Shown one piece after another: positions 17,870-27,900 of a stretch of DNA of 64,000 nucleotides. The translations under genes were made by a program, and so were the position numbers. Below the pieces are notes generated by a model. It was not told where the DNA came from. It searched no databases and saw only the letters and a list, made by a program, of their open reading frames with translations. Source of the stretch: Oceanobacillus manasiensis (GTDB taxonomy: Bacteria > Bacillota > Bacilli > Bacillales > Amphibacillaceae); NCBI RefSeq assembly GCF_000724085.1, contig NZ_CCDL010000003.1, forward strand, positions 496,001-560,000. Reading direction: 5' to 3'. Within the stretch, counting starts at the first letter, position 1, and each line of letters opens with the position of its first letter.

Positions 17870-19253
17870 GGCTCTATAATATATGTTGGGGTACAGAGAA
17901 AATTCAGCTAAATAAAACACGCAAACTCCGAATTTTGTTAGACTTGTTTTAACCACAAAACAATAACAAAAGGAGTTGCGTGTAAGTGAATTTTAACATT
18001 TCTTTCCCAGGTTTAGAAGAGTTTCGTATTAAAAAAACGATTGAAAATGGTGGAGTTTTTCAGCTGCATGTGGAACTGGATTCCAAGCCCCATCGTTGTC
18101 CAGCGTGTAATACCCTAACACAAAAGGTGCACGATTATCGCACTCAAAAGATACAGCACTCAAAACTGTTTATGAGAGAGACGCTAATTTTTTACCGTAA
18201 ACGTCGCTATAAATGTGAACACCCACAATGTAAAAGGCGTTTTTATGAAAGTAATTCATTGGTAGAACGCTATCAACGGCAGTCCAAAGAACTAAAGCAA
18301 GCTATTGCGTTAGAGCTAATTCATGGAAAAAACTTTAAAGCAATTGCCTCTCGATTTAACACTTCTGCAACTACTGTAATGCGTAGGTTTGATGAAGTGG
18401 GATCTAGCTTTTTGGAGGAAACACGAGAGTTACCTTCTGTAATCGCTATTGATGAATACAAGGGAGATTCAGACGGAGAAAAATACCAAACTATTATTGC
18501 CGATCCGGTGGATCGGAAGCCCCTCGAGATATTGCCGGATAGGAAAAAAGAAACGGTAGAGGCTTATCTAAGAGAGCATGGTCAGAAAGTAGAAAAAGTT
18601 GTAATGGATATGAGCCCTTCATTCAAAGCAGCTGTGGACCAAGCATTAGGGAAACCTATTGTAGTAGCTGACCGTTTTCATTTCTGTCGGCATATTTATT
18701 GGGCACTTGAGCGTGTAAGAAGAAAAGAACAAAAGCATTTTAGCGACTACGACCGTAAAAAGTGTAAGCGGATGAAACATGTGTTTAATAAGAAGCATGA
18801 AGATTTAACGGAGAAACAACGCTGGTATCTGGAACGTTACTTGAAAATGTCTGATACCTTGCGGACAGCATACCAATTAAAAGAAGCTTTTCGGTTTTGG
18901 TTTGAAGAAGCAAAGGCCCTAGGTCCTTCTAATTTAACGGCAGTCAAAGAACGTTTGTATGAGTTTTACGACTTGGTAAAAGCGTCTGGAATTGAGGAAT
19001 TTAAAAAGGCCATGGAAACCTTTCAAAATTGGCAAAAAGAGATTATGAATAGCTTTGCCTTTAATTTACATAATGGCTATGTGGAGGGGATTAACAACCA
19101 AACGAAAGTAATAAAGAGGAATGCTTTTGGATACCGTCGTTTTGATCGGTTTCGAATGAGAGTATTATTACATCATCAATATAAAAATATAAATGGGCGA
19201 GTCGCATAAAGAAGGAGTGAGCGTTAGCTCACCCCAACATTTGACTTAGAACC
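17870..19253 (+). mobile_element. Complete ISL3-family insertion sequence with 8-bp target duplication
   Basis: Terminal inverted repeats are GGCTCTATAATATATG... (17870-17892) and the complement of 19231-19253; 17 of 23 positions match, with the inner ATGTTGGGGT identical. The element is flanked by the identical 8-mer TATTTGGT at 17862-17869 and 19254-19261, the duplication size expected for ISL3. The transposase is intact. The insertion lies between the gldA terminator and the stop codon of the cupin gene and breaks no gene. Confidence 0.95.
17986..19209 (+). CDS. ISL3 family transposase
   Basis: 407 residues, full length. It has an N-terminal zinc-ribbon (CPACNTLT ... CEHPQCKRRF), a helix-turn-helix (FKAIASRFNTSATTVMRRF), and the DDE catalytic core beginning AIDEYKGDSDGEKYQTII, with VVMDMSPSFKAAV, VADRFHFCRHI and the Glu in YVEGINNQTKVIKR. 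It catalyses cut-and-paste movement of the element. Start GTG 17986 follows an AAAAGGAG site. Confidence 0.93.
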   Translation: MNFNISFPGLEEFRIKKTIENGGVFQLHVELDSKPHRCPACNTLTQKVHDYRTQKIQHSKLFMRETLIFYRKRRYKCEHPQCKRRFYESNSLVERYQRQSKELKQAIALELIHGKNFKAIASRFNTSATTVMRRFDEVGSSFLEETRELPSVIAIDEYKGDSDGEKYQTIIADPVDRKPLEILPDRKKETVEAYLREHGQKVEKVVMDMSPSFKAAVDQALGKPIVVADRFHFCRHIYWALERVRRKEQKHFSDYDRKKCKRMKHVFNKKHEDLTEKQRWYLERYLKMSDTLRTAYQLKEAFRFWFEEAKALGPSNLTAVKERLYEFYDLVKASGIEEFKKAMETFQNWQKEIMNSFAFNLHNGYVEGINNQTKVIKRNAFGYRRFDRFRMRVLLHHQYKNINGRVA

Positions 19254-19260
19254 TATTTGG

Positions 19261-19830
19261 TTAGGGACGATGATAGCCCTCTGGTTCGGATGCCATTGCT
19301 TGGGCTTTCGTTTCATGAACGGTGCCAAATGGGTGCTCTGGTGGAGCATAAATAGAATACAATTTCAGTGGTTTGTTACCAGTGTTTGTAATGTTATGCC
19401 AAAATCCTGCTGGAATAAAGATAGCATCATCATCAGATACACGGCGTTTGAACGACAGATTGTCTTTCTTTTTGCCCATTTCAGTCAATCCACGGCCCTG
19501 TTCAATGCGCAGAAATTGATCTACATCTCGATGTAGCTCTAGACCTATGTCCTCTCCAACTGGAATGCTCATTAACGTAACTTGCAGATGGTCTCCGCTC
19601 CATAAGGCAGTACGGAAGGTATTGTTCTGTTTGGTTGCTCTTTCGATATTGGTAACAAAGGGTTGGTAGCCATAATCTTTAAGTGTAATTCTCGGAAGGT
19701 CGCTTTGTGGCCAGTTACTTCCGTAGTAATCAGGATAATAACGAACAGTAGGATAATAAGTGTACTCAGGTGGAAAAACATTATAGTGTGTAGCCATAAC
19801 ATGCGGATGAGGATATGGGTAATAATACAT
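19261..19830 (-). CDS. Cupin domain protein with Tyr/Pro-rich N-terminus
   Basis: 189 residues from ATG at 19830, placed by an AAAGGA site 9 bases upstream; an in-frame GTG at 19848 would overlap that site. The N-terminus MYYYPYPHPHVMATHY is rich in aromatic residues. The cupin motifs are GEDIGLELHRDVDQFLRIEQGRG (first) and FIPAGFWHNITN (second), giving a metal-binding His/Glu set. The small-molecule or coat role is not known; such aromatic tails occur in spore-associated proteins. The ISL3 duplication ends at its stop codon. Confidence 0.8.
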   Translation of the reverse strand: MYYYPYPHPHVMATHYNVFPPEYTYYPTVRYYPDYYGSNWPQSDLPRITLKDYGYQPFVTNIERATKQNNTFRTALWSGDHLQVTLMSIPVGEDIGLELHRDVDQFLRIEQGRGLTEMGKKKDNLSFKRRVSDDDAIFIPAGFWHNITNTGNKPLKLYSIYAPPEHPFGTVHETKAQAMASEPEGYHRP

Positions 19831-20006
19831 AGACTTCAATCCTTTCACAATTTGTTCTTATAGTATGTAAGAGATTGGGTAAATGTCATTGAAAATTGTG
19901 TAGAATTAATGTAGTTGGCTCGATTACGAAGCAATATAGCAGCATGAGCGTTTATCTTTCCTTCCGCTACGTAATAAGGGAAAATGGAACAAAAAGGGGT
20001 TTCACG

Positions 20007-20975
20007 ATGCGGTTAGGTGTGTTAGATCAAATGGCACAGCCGAAAGGAATGAGTGCTGAAGAAACGGCTGTGCGTACAATAAAATTAGCAAAATATGTGG
20101 AAAACTTGGGTTATGAGCGATATTGGTTTGCAGAACATCATGGGACAAAGGGTCTTGTATCAAGTGCCCCAGAAATTATGATGGCTGCCCTTGCAGGACA
20201 AACGAAGAGAATTGCGGTGGGAAGTGGCGGCATTTTGCTACCCCAATACAGTGCATATAAGGTTGCAGCGCAGCTGCTACAGCTCCAAGCTCTTTACCCT
20301 GGTAGAATTGAAGCTGGCGTAGGGCGTTCACCTGGGGGAAGTGAAACCATTCGCTCTTTATTGGCGGATGGGAAGCCGAATCAAATGGCTGAATATCCAG
20401 AAAAACTAAGAAGTCTCCTGCATTTTATACAGGGAGAAGGAAAAGTTAGAGCCGCTCCACGAACTGAAGTGTCACCTGGCTTATTTAGCCTTGGATTAGG
20501 AGAAAATAGTGCAGAATTTGCAGCTGAACTAGGGATAGGCTATGTTTTCGGTCACTTCATAAAACCGGAAAGAGGAGAAGCAAGCCATCGACAATACCGT
20601 GAGATGTTTAATCCAGGTCTTCTCTCTTCACCTATTGCCCGTACGGCTATCTTTGTAGTATGTGGAGAGGATGACACACATGCGGAGGAGCTTGCACGTA
20701 GCCAGGATATCTGGCTTCTACAGGTTGAAAAGGGGTTGGATAGTCGTGTTCCTAGTGTGCAGGAAGCTAATGAAAAACGACTTAGTGTCAGAGATGAGGA
20801 GAAAATTCAGTACAACAGACGCCGAATGATTGTGGGTGGTCCAGAAAAAGTTAAATCAGAGCTCCTTCGGTTATCAAAAATATATCAGTGTGAGGACTGG
20901 TTAATCTTAACCAATCTCTTTGATTTTAAAGAAAAAGAGCGGTCGTATCAAAGGATTAAGAATTTGTTCTCTTAA
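20007..20975 (+). CDS. LLM-class flavin-dependent oxidoreductase
   Basis: 322 residues from ATG 20007, chosen because AAAAAGGGG lies 8 bases upstream and the family starts MRLGVLDQ; the open frame extends further upstream without a site. Luciferase-like motifs are RYWFAEHHG, PEIMMAALAGQTKRIAVGSGGILLPQYS and RIEAGVGRSPGG. It should use FMNH2 or F420-type chemistry to oxidise an unknown substrate. It stands alone, converging with the MFS gene. Confidence 0.88.
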   Translation: MRLGVLDQMAQPKGMSAEETAVRTIKLAKYVENLGYERYWFAEHHGTKGLVSSAPEIMMAALAGQTKRIAVGSGGILLPQYSAYKVAAQLLQLQALYPGRIEAGVGRSPGGSETIRSLLADGKPNQMAEYPEKLRSLLHFIQGEGKVRAAPRTEVSPGLFSLGLGENSAEFAAELGIGYVFGHFIKPERGEASHRQYREMFNPGLLSSPIARTAIFVVCGEDDTHAEELARSQDIWLLQVEKGLDSRVPSVQEANEKRLSVRDEEKIQYNRRRMIVGGPEKVKSELLRLSKIYQCEDWLILTNLFDFKEKERSYQRIKNLFS

Positions 20976-20988
20976 GGATTAAAACAGG

Positions 20989-21022
20989 AAGGAACATGGG
21001 GGTATAGCCATGTTCCTTTTTA
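20989..21022. terminator. Terminator between convergent genes
   Basis: AAGGAACATGG pairs with CCATGTTCCTT, then TTTT. It serves the oxidoreductase gene and possibly the MFS gene. Confidence 0.85.
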
Positions 21023-21040
21023 CAAAAGCTTCGAATTACA

Positions 21041-22279
21041 TTATTGGTCTGCAATAGGAGACTGGAAAAATTTCCTCCTGGAGGGTAATACACTTGCACC
21101 AAGTAAGACAACCGACAACACGAACATAAGGAAAACGCCCAGGCTGACAGTGAACCGAATTGAAATGAATAATGTGGCTACACCCATCAAGCCAGTTGCA
21201 ACAATTATCAAGATTGCTTCCAGCAAATTATAGAAGCTTCCAATCCGTCCCATCATATCAGAGGGGATGTGATGCTGATAGAAAGTAAGGAAACCAGTAT
21301 TAGCAAAAGAGATGAAAAAGGCAAGAATAAAAAAGCCTATCCCTGCAATTAGGAAGTTAGTGGAGAAGGCATACACAATATATCCAATTGTAACAAATAC
21401 AGCCCCACCTCCTATTAAAAGGGAGGTTTTTAGTTTTTGAACAATTAGTGTATTAATGCTAGCTCCCATTATAATGCCAGCCCCAGCAATGGTAACCAGA
21501 AATCCGTATTCACTATCTGATAAGAAGAGGACTTGTTTCGCAAAGGCAGCCTCCAGTGAATCCACTGCACTTGCCAAAACCATCAAGACTGAACTGAATA
21601 GAAAGTAAATGACAAAAATATATCGATTCGTAAGGCTGAAGGTTAAGACTGCTTGCCAATCTTTTATTAAAACCCTTATAGTATTGGCTTTCTCTTGCTC
21701 TGAAACGATCTTCCCTTTCTCAAGATCCGGAAGTAGCCATGTAATAAGTCCTGCGATAATTAAAGCGAAACCATTGATGTAAATAGCCAATGTGGGTGTA
21801 CCTATAAAAAACAGAATGCCGGCAACAGCAGGGCCAACTAAAAAAGCCCCTGATGTAACAAAGCTATGAATAGAATTGAATTGTTTACGTTTTTTAGGTG
21901 GAATTAATTTTGTCATATAGGACATAGAAGCTGGTTCAAACATCGAACCCGCCATATTTATGATTAATACCGTCACATAGATAAGCGGAAGGGATGTTGC
22001 AAATAAGGGAAGAAAGCCAATGACTATTCCTCTAAATAGGTCTAGTCCGATCAATAATCTCCGTTTGTTCATTCGATCGATAAGACTGCCAGCCCAAAAA
22101 TTTGTGAGCAGGACAGCCATTGGTTTTATTAAATAGAGGCCAGTTACGGCTAATGCAGAGCCTGTCATATTTAAGACAATAAGATTCAGTGAAATGAAAT
22201 AAACCCATTCTCCAATGTTTGAAATGCCAACCTTTAACAAAAATAGCAATGGATACTTGCTATTGGACTTTGCTTTCAT
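21041..22279 (-). CDS. MFS transporter, MFS_3/macrolide-efflux-like
   Basis: 412 residues with twelve predicted membrane helices. The N-terminal pattern IGEWVYFISLNLIVLNMTGSALAV and the loop GSLIDRMNKRRLLI resemble MefA/YfkF-type exporters. A strong AAAGGAGG site precedes the ATG. It is transcribed from a long leader holding a T-box, so expression rises when one tRNA is uncharged. This suggests an amino-acid-linked substrate, or a defence against an inhibitor of an aminoacyl-tRNA synthetase. The substrate is not readable from the sequence. Confidence 0.85.
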   Translation of the reverse strand: MKAKSNSKYPLLFLLKVGISNIGEWVYFISLNLIVLNMTGSALAVTGLYLIKPMAVLLTNFWAGSLIDRMNKRRLLIGLDLFRGIVIGFLPLFATSLPLIYVTVLIINMAGSMFEPASMSYMTKLIPPKKRKQFNSIHSFVTSGAFLVGPAVAGILFFIGTPTLAIYINGFALIIAGLITWLLPDLEKGKIVSEQEKANTIRVLIKDWQAVLTFSLTNRYIFVIYFLFSSVLMVLASAVDSLEAAFAKQVLFLSDSEYGFLVTIAGAGIIMGASINTLIVQKLKTSLLIGGGAVFVTIGYIVYAFSTNFLIAGIGFFILAFFISFANTGFLTFYQHHIPSDMMGRIGSFYNLLEAILIIVATGLMGVATLFISIRFTVSLGVFLMFVLSVVLLGASVLPSRRKFFQSPIADQ

Positions 22280-22313
22280 TCTTCCTCTCCTCCTTTAAAT
22301 AAGTAGTACAAAA

Positions 22314-22612
22314 TAAAAAAATCCCACCCCCAAGACTTAATGTCTTGGGGACGAGATTTAAAATTCTAAATCGTGGTGCCACCCCAGTTTGTTAATATGT
22401 TGCCATATTAACCTCTTCAAGTACGACAAAGATAACTTTGCTTATACTTTAGCTCTGTAACAGGAGCGCCTGTCACGCTATCATGTATCAATCCAGCGTG
22501 CTACTCTGAGTCTTGTTTCAATGAGTAAATACACACTCCTTTTCAGCGCCCGGAGCTCTCTGTTGTGCATTGTCCTCATTTACTTTTCTCGTCATCGTCT
22601 TTTTAGATAATT
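22314..22612 (-). ncRNA. T-box leader (tRNA-sensing riboswitch) of the MFS gene
   Basis: On the minus strand the leader has a Stem I with AGTA and GAA elements, AGAG motifs, then the T-box proper GGGGTGGCACCACGATTT (around 22367-22384). This can pair as antiterminator with AAATCTCGTCCCC. The competing terminator is CCCCAAGAC with GTCTTGGGG and a T run (22314-22353). The specifier region reads GAAACAAGA (22511-22519), so the codon is ACA (Thr) or CAA (Gln) depending on register. The element class is secure, the amino acid is not. Confidence 0.92.
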
Positions 22613-22618
22613 TTAAAT

Positions 22619-22647
22619 AGTTTAGCAGGGAATATCGGGTAGCGCAA
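22619..22647 (-). promoter_or_regulatory. Candidate SigA promoter of the T-box leader
   Basis: On the minus strand TTGCGC (22642-22647) and TAAACT (22619-22624) are separated by 17 bases, just upstream of the start of Stem I. Confidence 0.55.
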
Positions 22648-22836
22648 GCTTTATTTTTATATTTATGGGAATAATTTTTTAGTTACTAGTTCTCAGTAAA
22701 AATTAATTCTGCATTAGGTATAAAGGCCTGACTTCCGTCTTTACAATATAAAAAACAGTAAAAAGGTTCTGTTGTTATACCTCCTCTAGTTTAGCTATGA
22801 TGTAAACAGATGTATAACATGAGAGGTGTTTAGTGT

Positions 22837-23886
22837 ATGGAAAAAACGAAGCAAATGGTATGGTTATTCGGTTTGACAATATTACTTGTGGCTTGTAATG
22901 CGAATGAGCAGGACTCGTCAGCTAATGAAGCTACAGGTGAACAAAAAGAAGAAATGGCAGAAGACGTAGATGATGACTCTAAAGTAAAGGGTAAGGAGGA
23001 ATCTGCGAAAACGGAAGCAAGTGAAGAAGCTTCTAGTAGTAAACAAAACGCACCTGAGGACCAGGGTGCCATGGAGGGCTGGTTTGAAGGTGAAATTGCA
23101 ATCGTTGGTAAAACGGTAACTGCTTCAGGGACTACCAATTTATTACCAGGTTCTGAGCTTACGCTTGTAACTGACCCTGAAGAAGGTACTGTAATTGGAA
23201 GTAAATCAAGTACTAGTGTGGTTGAGGATGATGGGACGTTCCTAATTGAAAGAGATGTTCCAGATAACATGGAAGGACTAGTCAATCTAGAATTAAAATT
23301 TGAAGTTGTAGACCAGGAAGAGGAGGTCAATGCTCATTACGAGGATAAGCTAGGAGGTGATTTTGTCAGAGTGAGTACCGATATTAATAATGACACGTTA
23401 TCTAAAAAGCTTTCCTTCAAAGAAACGATTTCCATTGACGATGGTAATCAAGCAATTGACATAGTGGAACCGAACTGGGAAGCAAATGATGAACTAGGTA
23501 ATACAAATGTACAAATAGATGCTAATGTTAGCCGTAAAGGTAACTATCTGGTAGTAAAACTAAATAGTAACCTAGTTGATGGGACGTACGTAAGTGGGAA
23601 ACCAATTATTCCTGGATACGTAGCTACAGGTTTCATGGCTTTTACCTATACGAATCCTGATGGTAGCGCACTTCTTTACATTAAAAATCCTGAAAAAGAT
23701 GACAGAATAAAAGACTTAGAGGAATTTGAAATTTTGATTGAAATGGACCCAAGTCGTCATGAAAACAGCTTACATGTTCATGAAGCATATGGAGAAAATG
23801 GAGAAAAGCTTAAAGGTGAGCTTGTTAAGGATTTAGATGATAGCAATGTTATTGAGAAGAAGATCACTGTTATTGCGGAAAATTAG
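22837..23886 (+). CDS. Lipoprotein, hypothetical
   Basis: 349 residues. The signal ends in a lipobox (ILLVAC). Residues about 22-80 are an acidic Glu/Ser/Lys linker. The rest is a predicted all-beta module (FEGEIAIVGKTVTASGTTNLLPGSEL) of the kind found in extracytoplasmic lipoproteins. No enzyme motif is seen. A GAGAGGTG site precedes the ATG. It is a single gene, transcribed away from the T-box leader. Confidence 0.7.
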   Translation: MEKTKQMVWLFGLTILLVACNANEQDSSANEATGEQKEEMAEDVDDDSKVKGKEESAKTEASEEASSSKQNAPEDQGAMEGWFEGEIAIVGKTVTASGTTNLLPGSELTLVTDPEEGTVIGSKSSTSVVEDDGTFLIERDVPDNMEGLVNLELKFEVVDQEEEVNAHYEDKLGGDFVRVSTDINNDTLSKKLSFKETISIDDGNQAIDIVEPNWEANDELGNTNVQIDANVSRKGNYLVVKLNSNLVDGTYVSGKPIIPGYVATGFMAFTYTNPDGSALLYIKNPEKDDRIKDLEEFEILIEMDPSRHENSLHVHEAYGENGEKLKGELVKDLDDSNVIEKKITVIAEN

Positions 23887-24052
23887 TTAGTGTTAGAAGG
23901 GGCTGCTGATATTAGTGGCTTTTTCTTTTATATTCTGTTGTATGCCACATAGATTGCGTGATCCCCCATCCCCATTTAAGTTTTGATATGGTAAACTTGT
24001 ATTAAGTGTGTCTGCGTTGGTAGACAATCTTAAATGAGAAGGGAACATTAGT

Positions 24053-24592
24053 ATGTTTGGCAGATTAATATCAATGATTTATCTTAAAGCAATTCGTTTC
24101 TTTGTCCATTCTGTTTTGAAGAAAAGAGGTAGAAAGGAAAAGGATTATAAAGAAGTGAACAAGGTTTTGAAATCCTTGCATAAGAGTCTTTTAGAGAATG
24201 AGCAGTTGAATGAGGATTTAACCGAAGGGCCAGTCCCTGTACAGAATAAGAGCTCCAAAGAGTTAGTAGCAGCATTTATCACGGTTCGCAATAAGAGAGT
24301 GGAAGAAGAAGATTTTTACATAGAGGTAGGTAGAGCCTGGGTTAAAGATCTTGGTAGCAGAAATCTTAAAGCGTCGTTTATTTGTGTTGTAGGCTTTTTT
24401 GCCGTTTGGTTCGGTGGTATGTTACTAAGTGAATACATTAGCGGCGTCATAGGAATGGTATATATTTTAGGAACATTGCTATTTCCTGTCTTTGGTATTT
24501 ATTATGCGTTTAGAGGAGAACGTGCTTTAAAATGGGTTCTAGCAGCAGTGAATATTTTCAACCTTATGACAGCTATGCAAATAATATACTAA
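24053..24592 (+). CDS. Membrane protein, hypothetical
   Basis: 179 residues. The first 110 are mostly charged and probably cytoplasmic, with KKRGRKEKDYKEVNK. Three membrane segments follow (about 110-130, 133-152, 158-177). A GAGAAGGGAA site precedes the ATG. No family is recognised. It is the last gene before the CRISPR-Cas locus. Confidence 0.6.
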   Translation: MFGRLISMIYLKAIRFFVHSVLKKRGRKEKDYKEVNKVLKSLHKSLLENEQLNEDLTEGPVPVQNKSSKELVAAFITVRNKRVEEEDFYIEVGRAWVKDLGSRNLKASFICVVGFFAVWFGGMLLSEYISGVIGMVYILGTLLFPVFGIYYAFRGERALKWVLAAVNIFNLMTAMQIIY

Positions 24593-24682
24593 AAATCGAT
24601 AAATTGGTTGAAACTAATATTGATGAGAATATATTGATAGCCAATTTTTAATTAGTTGACTAATTAAAAAAACTAAAAAATA

Positions 24683-24711
24683 TTGACAATTTAGAAATAT
24701 TGTAGTAAATT
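24683..24711 (+). promoter_or_regulatory. Promoter of the tracrRNA
   Basis: Consensus TTGACA (24683-24688), a 17-base spacer, then TAAATT (24706-24711). Transcription should begin near 24718, just before the anti-repeat. Confidence 0.8.
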
Positions 24712-24717
24712 TTAATT

Positions 24718-24880
24718 AACAACCTTGGGGAAGGTTGTTGAATCATATCACATCAAGGTTTACAGGTAAGTTATTATGGTAAGGCATTAAGCCGTGGCGT
24801 TGGGGATCGCCTAGCTTCGCATATATTGCGGAGTTCCCCATTCAAACTATGACTAAATGCTTTTAGTCATTTTTTTTATA
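24718..24880 (+). ncRNA. tracrRNA of the type II-C CRISPR-Cas system
   Basis: A perfect 9-bp hairpin (AACAACCTT-GGGG-AAGGTTGTT, 24718-24739) is followed by the anti-repeat (24742-24779). ATCATATCACATCAAG there pairs perfectly with the 3' part of the crRNA repeat, TTTACAGG pairs next, then a 6:3 bulge, then ATTATGG pairs with the repeat 5' part. The tail holds GGCGTTGGGGATCGCC, a core I remember from the Geobacillus Cas9 tracrRNA, then CTTCGC/GCGGAG and TTCCCCA, which can pair back to the GGGGA loop. A strong terminator closes it (24849-24880: GACTAAA/TTTAGTC and eight T). Confidence 0.92.
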
Positions 24881-24927
24881 CCTAAAACAGGTATATAGTA
24901 CTAAAACACACGAATAGGGTGATTCTA

Positions 24928-27900
24928 ATGAAGTATAGCATTGGTCTGGATATTGGGATTTCTTCTGTGGGGTGGGCGGTTATTAATCTAGACAAAGAAA
25001 GAATCGAGGACTTAAATTCTAGAATGTTTGACGTGGCCGAAAACCCTAAAAATGGTTCATCACTTGCTACACCAAGACGTGAAGCTAGATCTGCAAGGAA
25101 AAGATTAAGAAGGCGTCGTTATCGTGTTGGACGTATTCGTAATCTTATAATTAAGAAGGGCCTTTTATCTGAAGTGGAAGCTGATCATTTGTATGAATGG
25201 CAGGATGGAGATTTCGATATTTGGCTAATAAGAGTTAATGGACTGGAAAGGAAATTAACTGAGCGTGAGTTTGCCAGGATTTTGATCCATTATGCGAAAA
25301 ATAGAGGGTTTAAATCAAATCGAAAGAGTGAGACCAATGAGAGTGAGGGAGGAGTCCTTTTAAAAGCTGTTAGAGAGAATGCATTGTTAATGGAAGAAAA
25401 AGGATACCGTTCTGTCGCCGAAATGCTGGTCTTGGATGAAAAGTTTAATGGTAAAAAACGCAATAAAGGTGGCGATTATTCGCATGTACTAGCTAGAGAT
25501 GAAATAGAAAAAGAAATAAAAGATGTTTTTGAAAATCAACGCAAATATGGGAATGAATTTGCAACGATAAATATTGAAAAAGAATACATAGATATTTGGA
25601 GTTCTCAGAGACCTTTTTCGAGTCAAGATGATATTGCTAAGAAGATTGGAAATTGTACTTTGGAAGAAGATCAAAAAAGAGCACCGAAGTTTTCCTATAC
25701 TTTTGAAAAATTCCGGGGTCTGGATAAGATAAACCGGTTACGAATTATTTCTACAGAAGGACCACAAAGATCACTGACTGGAAAAGAACGCCAAGAAGTG
25801 ATGAATAGTATGTTGACTAAAAAGGAAATAAAATACAAAGATCTCAGAAAAGTATTGCAACTCAAGGATTGTGAGCGCTTTAATGAGTTATATTATGATC
25901 CAGGCGATACTAATGAGAAAAATGAAAATAAAATATTTATATCCTTGGCTGGGTACTATGCTCTAAAAAAGATTGTTAAAGAAGTAGAAGGAAAGACATT
26001 AGCAGAATCTTACCGTCCGATAGATTATGATACGTTTGCCTATGCAGTAACAGTGTATAAGGATGACCATGATGCACGTGATTATTTATCGAATGAGTAT
26101 GTAAATAAAAACGGCAAAAGAGTAAGCAATCTGGCTAATAGACACTATAGTTCTGAATTGATAGAAGCACTTCTAAACTTATCATATTCAAAGTTTGGCC
26201 ACCTATCATTGAAAGCTTTGAATAAAATCATCCCCTTTTTAGAAGAAGGATTACTTTATAATCAGGCTTGCGAAAAAGCAGGGTATAATTTCAATCAAAA
26301 AGTTGGTGATAAAAAGGAAAAGTTTCTTCCAGTGATTCCAGCGGACGACATTGCTAATCCCGTGGTCATTCGTGCATTATCACAAACCAGGAAAGTAATT
26401 AATGCAATTATTAAAAGGTATGGTTCCCCTTCTTCCATTTACATTGAATTAGCAAGGGACATGGGAAGACATTACAAGGAAAGAAAGGAAATTGAGAAGC
26501 AATATAATAACAACTGGAAACTAAATGAAAAGGCCAAAAATCAAATACATGAGCTGCATCCCGAAATTAGTAATCCAAGAGGGCACGATATTTTGAAATA
26601 TAAATTGTGGGAAGAACAAGATGGACGCTGCGCTTATTCGTTAAGACCAATTTCACAAGAAAAATTATTTGATTATGGGACAGCAGAGGTTGATCATATC
26701 ATTCCCTATAGTCGTAGTTTCGACGACAGTAATGCAAATAAAGTATTAGTTTTAGCAAGAGAAAACCAAAATAAACAAAATAGAACACCCTATGAATGGT
26801 TTGGAAATGATGAAGTTAGATGGGATAAATATATATCCTATGTTAATTCATTAAAAGTACGCAAAAAGAAAAAAGATTTATTACTGAAACAAAATTTTGA
26901 TGATGAGCAGGCAGAACAGTTTAAATCCCGTCATTTAAACGATACTCGTTACATTACAAGATTCTTAAAAGCATTTATAGATGATAACTTACAATTTAGG
27001 GGAGAAGAGGGGAATAAACAATATGTATATACTGTAAATGGAGCTTATACATCGTTGATGAGAAAAAGATGGGGATTTAATAAAAACAGATCTGAAAATG
27101 ACTTGCATCATGCACTGGATGCCGTATTGGTAGCAGTAAGTTTACCTTTCAGACATCGAGTAAGTAATTATTTTAAACATAGTGAATTGCATTCTTCTCA
27201 AATACTAAAGCGAAAAGGTGAACGTTTTCCCGAACCTTGGGAGGGTTTCTCTAAAGAGTTAGAAGCTCGTATGCTTCAGAATCCTGAAAAACTAAAACTT
27301 GCATTAGAAAGCTTATCCTTGGCAAGTTATGACGGCGATTTTCTGAATCGGGTGAAGCCAATATTTGTGTCGAGAATGCCAAAGAGGTCGGTTAAAGGAC
27401 AGATTCATGAAGAAACAATTAGAAGACACCGTGGTTTTACAGAAAAAGGGTTAAATTTAATGGTGAAGAAATATGCACTTAAAGATATCAATTTCGATAA
27501 AAATGGTGACTTTCCGATGTATGGAAAAGAATCTGATCCAAAGACATATGCAGCGATTAAAGAAAGATACTTGGAATATGGAAAAGATGCTGGAAAAGCA
27601 TTTAGTACTGTGTTGTATAAACCTTCAAAGAACCCAGAAAATGCACCTATTATCCGAAGTGTTAAATTAGAAACAACCGCAAACCAAGTGTTTCACTTAA
27701 ATGATAAAACAGTTGCAGAAAATGCAAGTATTGCCCGAACGGAAGTATTCCGTCATAAAGAGAATGGGAGATATTATCTGGCTCCAGTATATGTAAGTGA
27801 TGTATTAAAGAATAGAGTACCTGAAAAATTTATTACGGCTTTAAAACCTTATAGTGAATGGGAAGAAATCACATCTGATTACGAATTTTTATTTAGCTTA

